From Acanthochlamys bracteata (lineage: Eukaryota; Streptophyta; Magnoliopsida; Pandanales; Velloziaceae), in assembly GCA_019914995.1 (NCBI GenBank), contig CM034141.1:2108001-2172000 (forward strand): 64,000 nt of DNA, written 5' to 3'. How positions within the stretch are numbered: position 1 is the stretch's first letter; every line of letters begins with the position of its first letter. The translations under genes and the position numbers were made by a program. The notes below the pieces were generated by a model, which worked only from the letters and a program-made list of their open reading frames with translations, was not told the DNA's origin and did not search any database. Shown here piece after piece: positions 62,169 to 64,000 of the stretch.

Positions 62169-63921
62169 CTATGCATCATTCCACACGGTGAACAACGGAG
62201 GGCCATGGCACACTCCGACGTCGCCAGTCGTCCTTGGCATGAGAGTCTGTGCAGTTGCTGTTGGCATCCAAGTGTTGGTAGAAGCACTGCTCTGTTGATC
62301 ATACAAAGTCGCCTTTGCGACGCTTACTCCAGATTGCTGTGACAAGTAGTAGGCATTCCTAGCAGCAGCATAAGAATGATCAGAATTCACCAGCATGGTT
62401 TCGCTATCGCCGTAACTGCTGCTGCCTTGGTTGTTAGTCTGGCTATGGTGATCAGCAATCACCGTAGTTAGTGGCATCGTATACGCACTAGTACTACTTC
62501 CTCCCATGTTGCTGTACATATAGGAATTGGAACCGGTGCTATGCTCCATCGACGAAGCATCAACGGTCATCAGACTCTGCGATACAACAGAAGGTGACTG
62601 GAAGAAGTTGTGATGAGTACTGTTGCTTCCTAGATGAAGGTGGTGGAAATCTTGCAAGCTGTGAGGGGAAGCCATGATTGCGTCTTGCTCCTGCTTGCAG
62701 CACACCTTCTGATTCTGCTGCTGCCCATAAGGATAGTTGTACAGGCCCGCAAGAGGTTGAGCTTGCTGGAAAGCAATGGTCGGCCAGCCATTATAGTAAT
62801 GAGATCCGCTGTAACTTATATCTGTGATCTGCGAAGTAGGATTGTTGATGCTGTTGTTCTCAGTCCTTCGGCCATCAAAGGTTGGGTCAGAATGGTCGGA
62901 GGCGTCTTTGAGCCGCTTCGCGGCTCCACCAATTGGCAGAGTGCTGCTCTCTAGAATGCTCTTGACATCGTAGCGGCTCATGTCGAAGTTGGTGACAGCG
63001 CTAAGGCCTCGGAATTTGATTGCCGCAATGTCATAGGCCTCTGCAGCTTCTTCTTGAGTGCCTGAAGATTGTGATGAAGTAGCTAGTTAGACATGCTAGC
63101 TATTAAAGCTACCCCGACATTAGACAGACAGGTAGCTATCGACAAGTACATTTGGTGTTGGGTCCTATAGTTTAAGACTTCAAAAGGGAGAAGACTTACT
63201 GAATGTGCCCAAGTAGAGATCTTTGTTTCCTGCTACTCTTCCAATCCTTGCTTGCCACCTTCCATGTTGATGATGCCTGCTCGAGGTTAGCAAAACTCAA
63301 AATATAAGTTCTAGTTTAATTAAAGATCAAGCTAACTACCATGCAGGATTAATTTTCATTTCCATATCTTAATAACAAAGTGTTCAAACAGAAAAAGAAC
63401 TGATGTACGCGTACCTTGTTACACCTCGATACATCGATGCGCCTCGAGAAAACCCACTGCTCTTCCTGAATTAATTATACGTATAAGCATTCAAGTTAAT
63501 TATGTTCATGTACTTTCAATTTACTTGAGATCGAAAGATCGATCATATATAGTTTACCTTCTCAGAGATGCAACATATTCCTGCCTAGTCATGTGCTTCA
63601 TTTCCTCCAGTTCCTTCTCGTAATTACTTACCTAAATAATAAACAAAAACGAGATAAATTGAGTAAACATTCGTTTCATTGTTCTATTATGTTAAGGTTA
63701 GAACGATTCACAAGTACAGAAAAGGCTTGAAAATAATTTTACAAGAAAATTGGTTGTTGTGGTTGGACCCCAATATTTCAGAGCTGCTAAATCGTATGCC
63801 CTTGCTGCCTTGTCTTCTTTGTCATAACCTCCTGTTAAGAAGAATTTAAGGAATTAAGTTTCCAAAGACTTCGAAAAGATCAAAGAAAAACTACTGATAA
63901 AAGAACACATACCCAAATAAA
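62169..63921 (-). CDS. BBM: AINTEGUMENTA-like AP2 factor, BBM/PLT type (3' part)
   Basis: The minus-strand exons in the window are 63921-63913, 63831-63743, 63631-63558, 63465-63415, an exon from about 63276 to 63200 and 63061-62169. All are GT-AG and in frame. The first is the 9-base mini-exon coding VYLG, a known feature of ANT-clade AP2 genes. The exons give the end of AP2 repeat 1 ([29 protein letters not shown]), the linker ([20 protein letters not shown]), AP2 repeat 2 ([37 protein letters not shown]) and the tail. [20 protein letters not shown] and the Ser/Asn/Gln-rich tail ending FTVWNDA favour the BABY BOOM/PLETHORA2 branch, which controls embryo and root stem-cell identity. One oddity is NFLVSNYEKE where relatives usually have Pro in place of Leu. 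The first part of the gene lies beyond 64000. The branch is likely; the exact orthologue is not certain. Confidence 0.9.
63913..63921 (-). other. 9-base mini-exon of the AP2 gene
   Basis: On the minus strand GGATCCAG|TTTATTTGG|GTATGTG gives a 9-base exon. With the flanking phases it reads V-Y-L-G inside AP2 repeat 1. Automatic gene callers often skip it. Confidence 0.88.
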
Positions 63922-64000
63922 CTGGATCCGTCAATGCGAAGAAGATCCATCCCCACATTAAGAATTCCAGCAAACAAAATGTCAGCAAAATGGGAAGTTG

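Overview
This window is nuclear DNA from a flowering plant, most likely a core eudicot. It is AT-rich. Its genes have GT-AG introns and single-gene units, and the gene families are plant ones: an SLC35F/DUF914 transporter, an extensin with an Ole e I domain, a trihelix-like protein and an AINTEGUMENTA-like AP2 factor. Large gaps are filled with decayed transposons. I see no CRISPR array, operon, rRNA or recognisable tRNA. The YYY/YHY-rich SPPPP extensin argues for a dicot; I cannot name the species.

Layout: 1-4780 is gene-poor AT-rich DNA. 4943-10565 (+) is an 11-exon SLC35F-type membrane transporter whose splice sites I traced to an uninterrupted 369-residue reading. 14367-19450 (-) is a gene of about 12 or more exons for a conserved-looking protein I do not recognise. 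Two near-identical nonautonomous hAT elements (12037-12590, 19878-20383) lie on either side of it in opposite orientation. 23023-24180 (+) is an intronless trihelix-like, coiled-coil protein. 27090-28385 and 56650-58200 are two related, probably noncoding units in opposite orientation about 28 kb apart. 29079-30312 is an internally deleted LTR retroelement with a perfect 5-bp target duplication, a Met-tRNA-type primer site and only a gag remnant. 35132-38875 (-) is one extensin gene that looks like two open reading frames because an intron divides it in the middle of the Ole e I domain.

46680-49563 is a decayed autonomous hAT element; its transposase can still be followed from BED finger to C-terminal dimerisation region despite many stops. 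51337 to about 54250 or beyond is a CACTA (En/Spm) element with TAGCGACC-type subterminal repeats, a 177-bp tandem array and a Tnp1-like gene remnant. 58677-59425 and 60027-60851 hold further hAT-type nonautonomous elements. 62169-63921 (-) is the 3' part of an ANT/BBM/PLT-clade AP2 gene, including its conserved 9-base mini-exon; the 5' part lies beyond the window.

The genes have no evident shared pathway. I found no undescribed biological system. The best candidates for follow-up are the inverted pair of transcript-like units, the gag-only LTR element, the hairpin region upstream of the hAT transposase, the unrecognised 12-exon gene, and a frameshifted small-protein-like tract in the extensin 3' flank.
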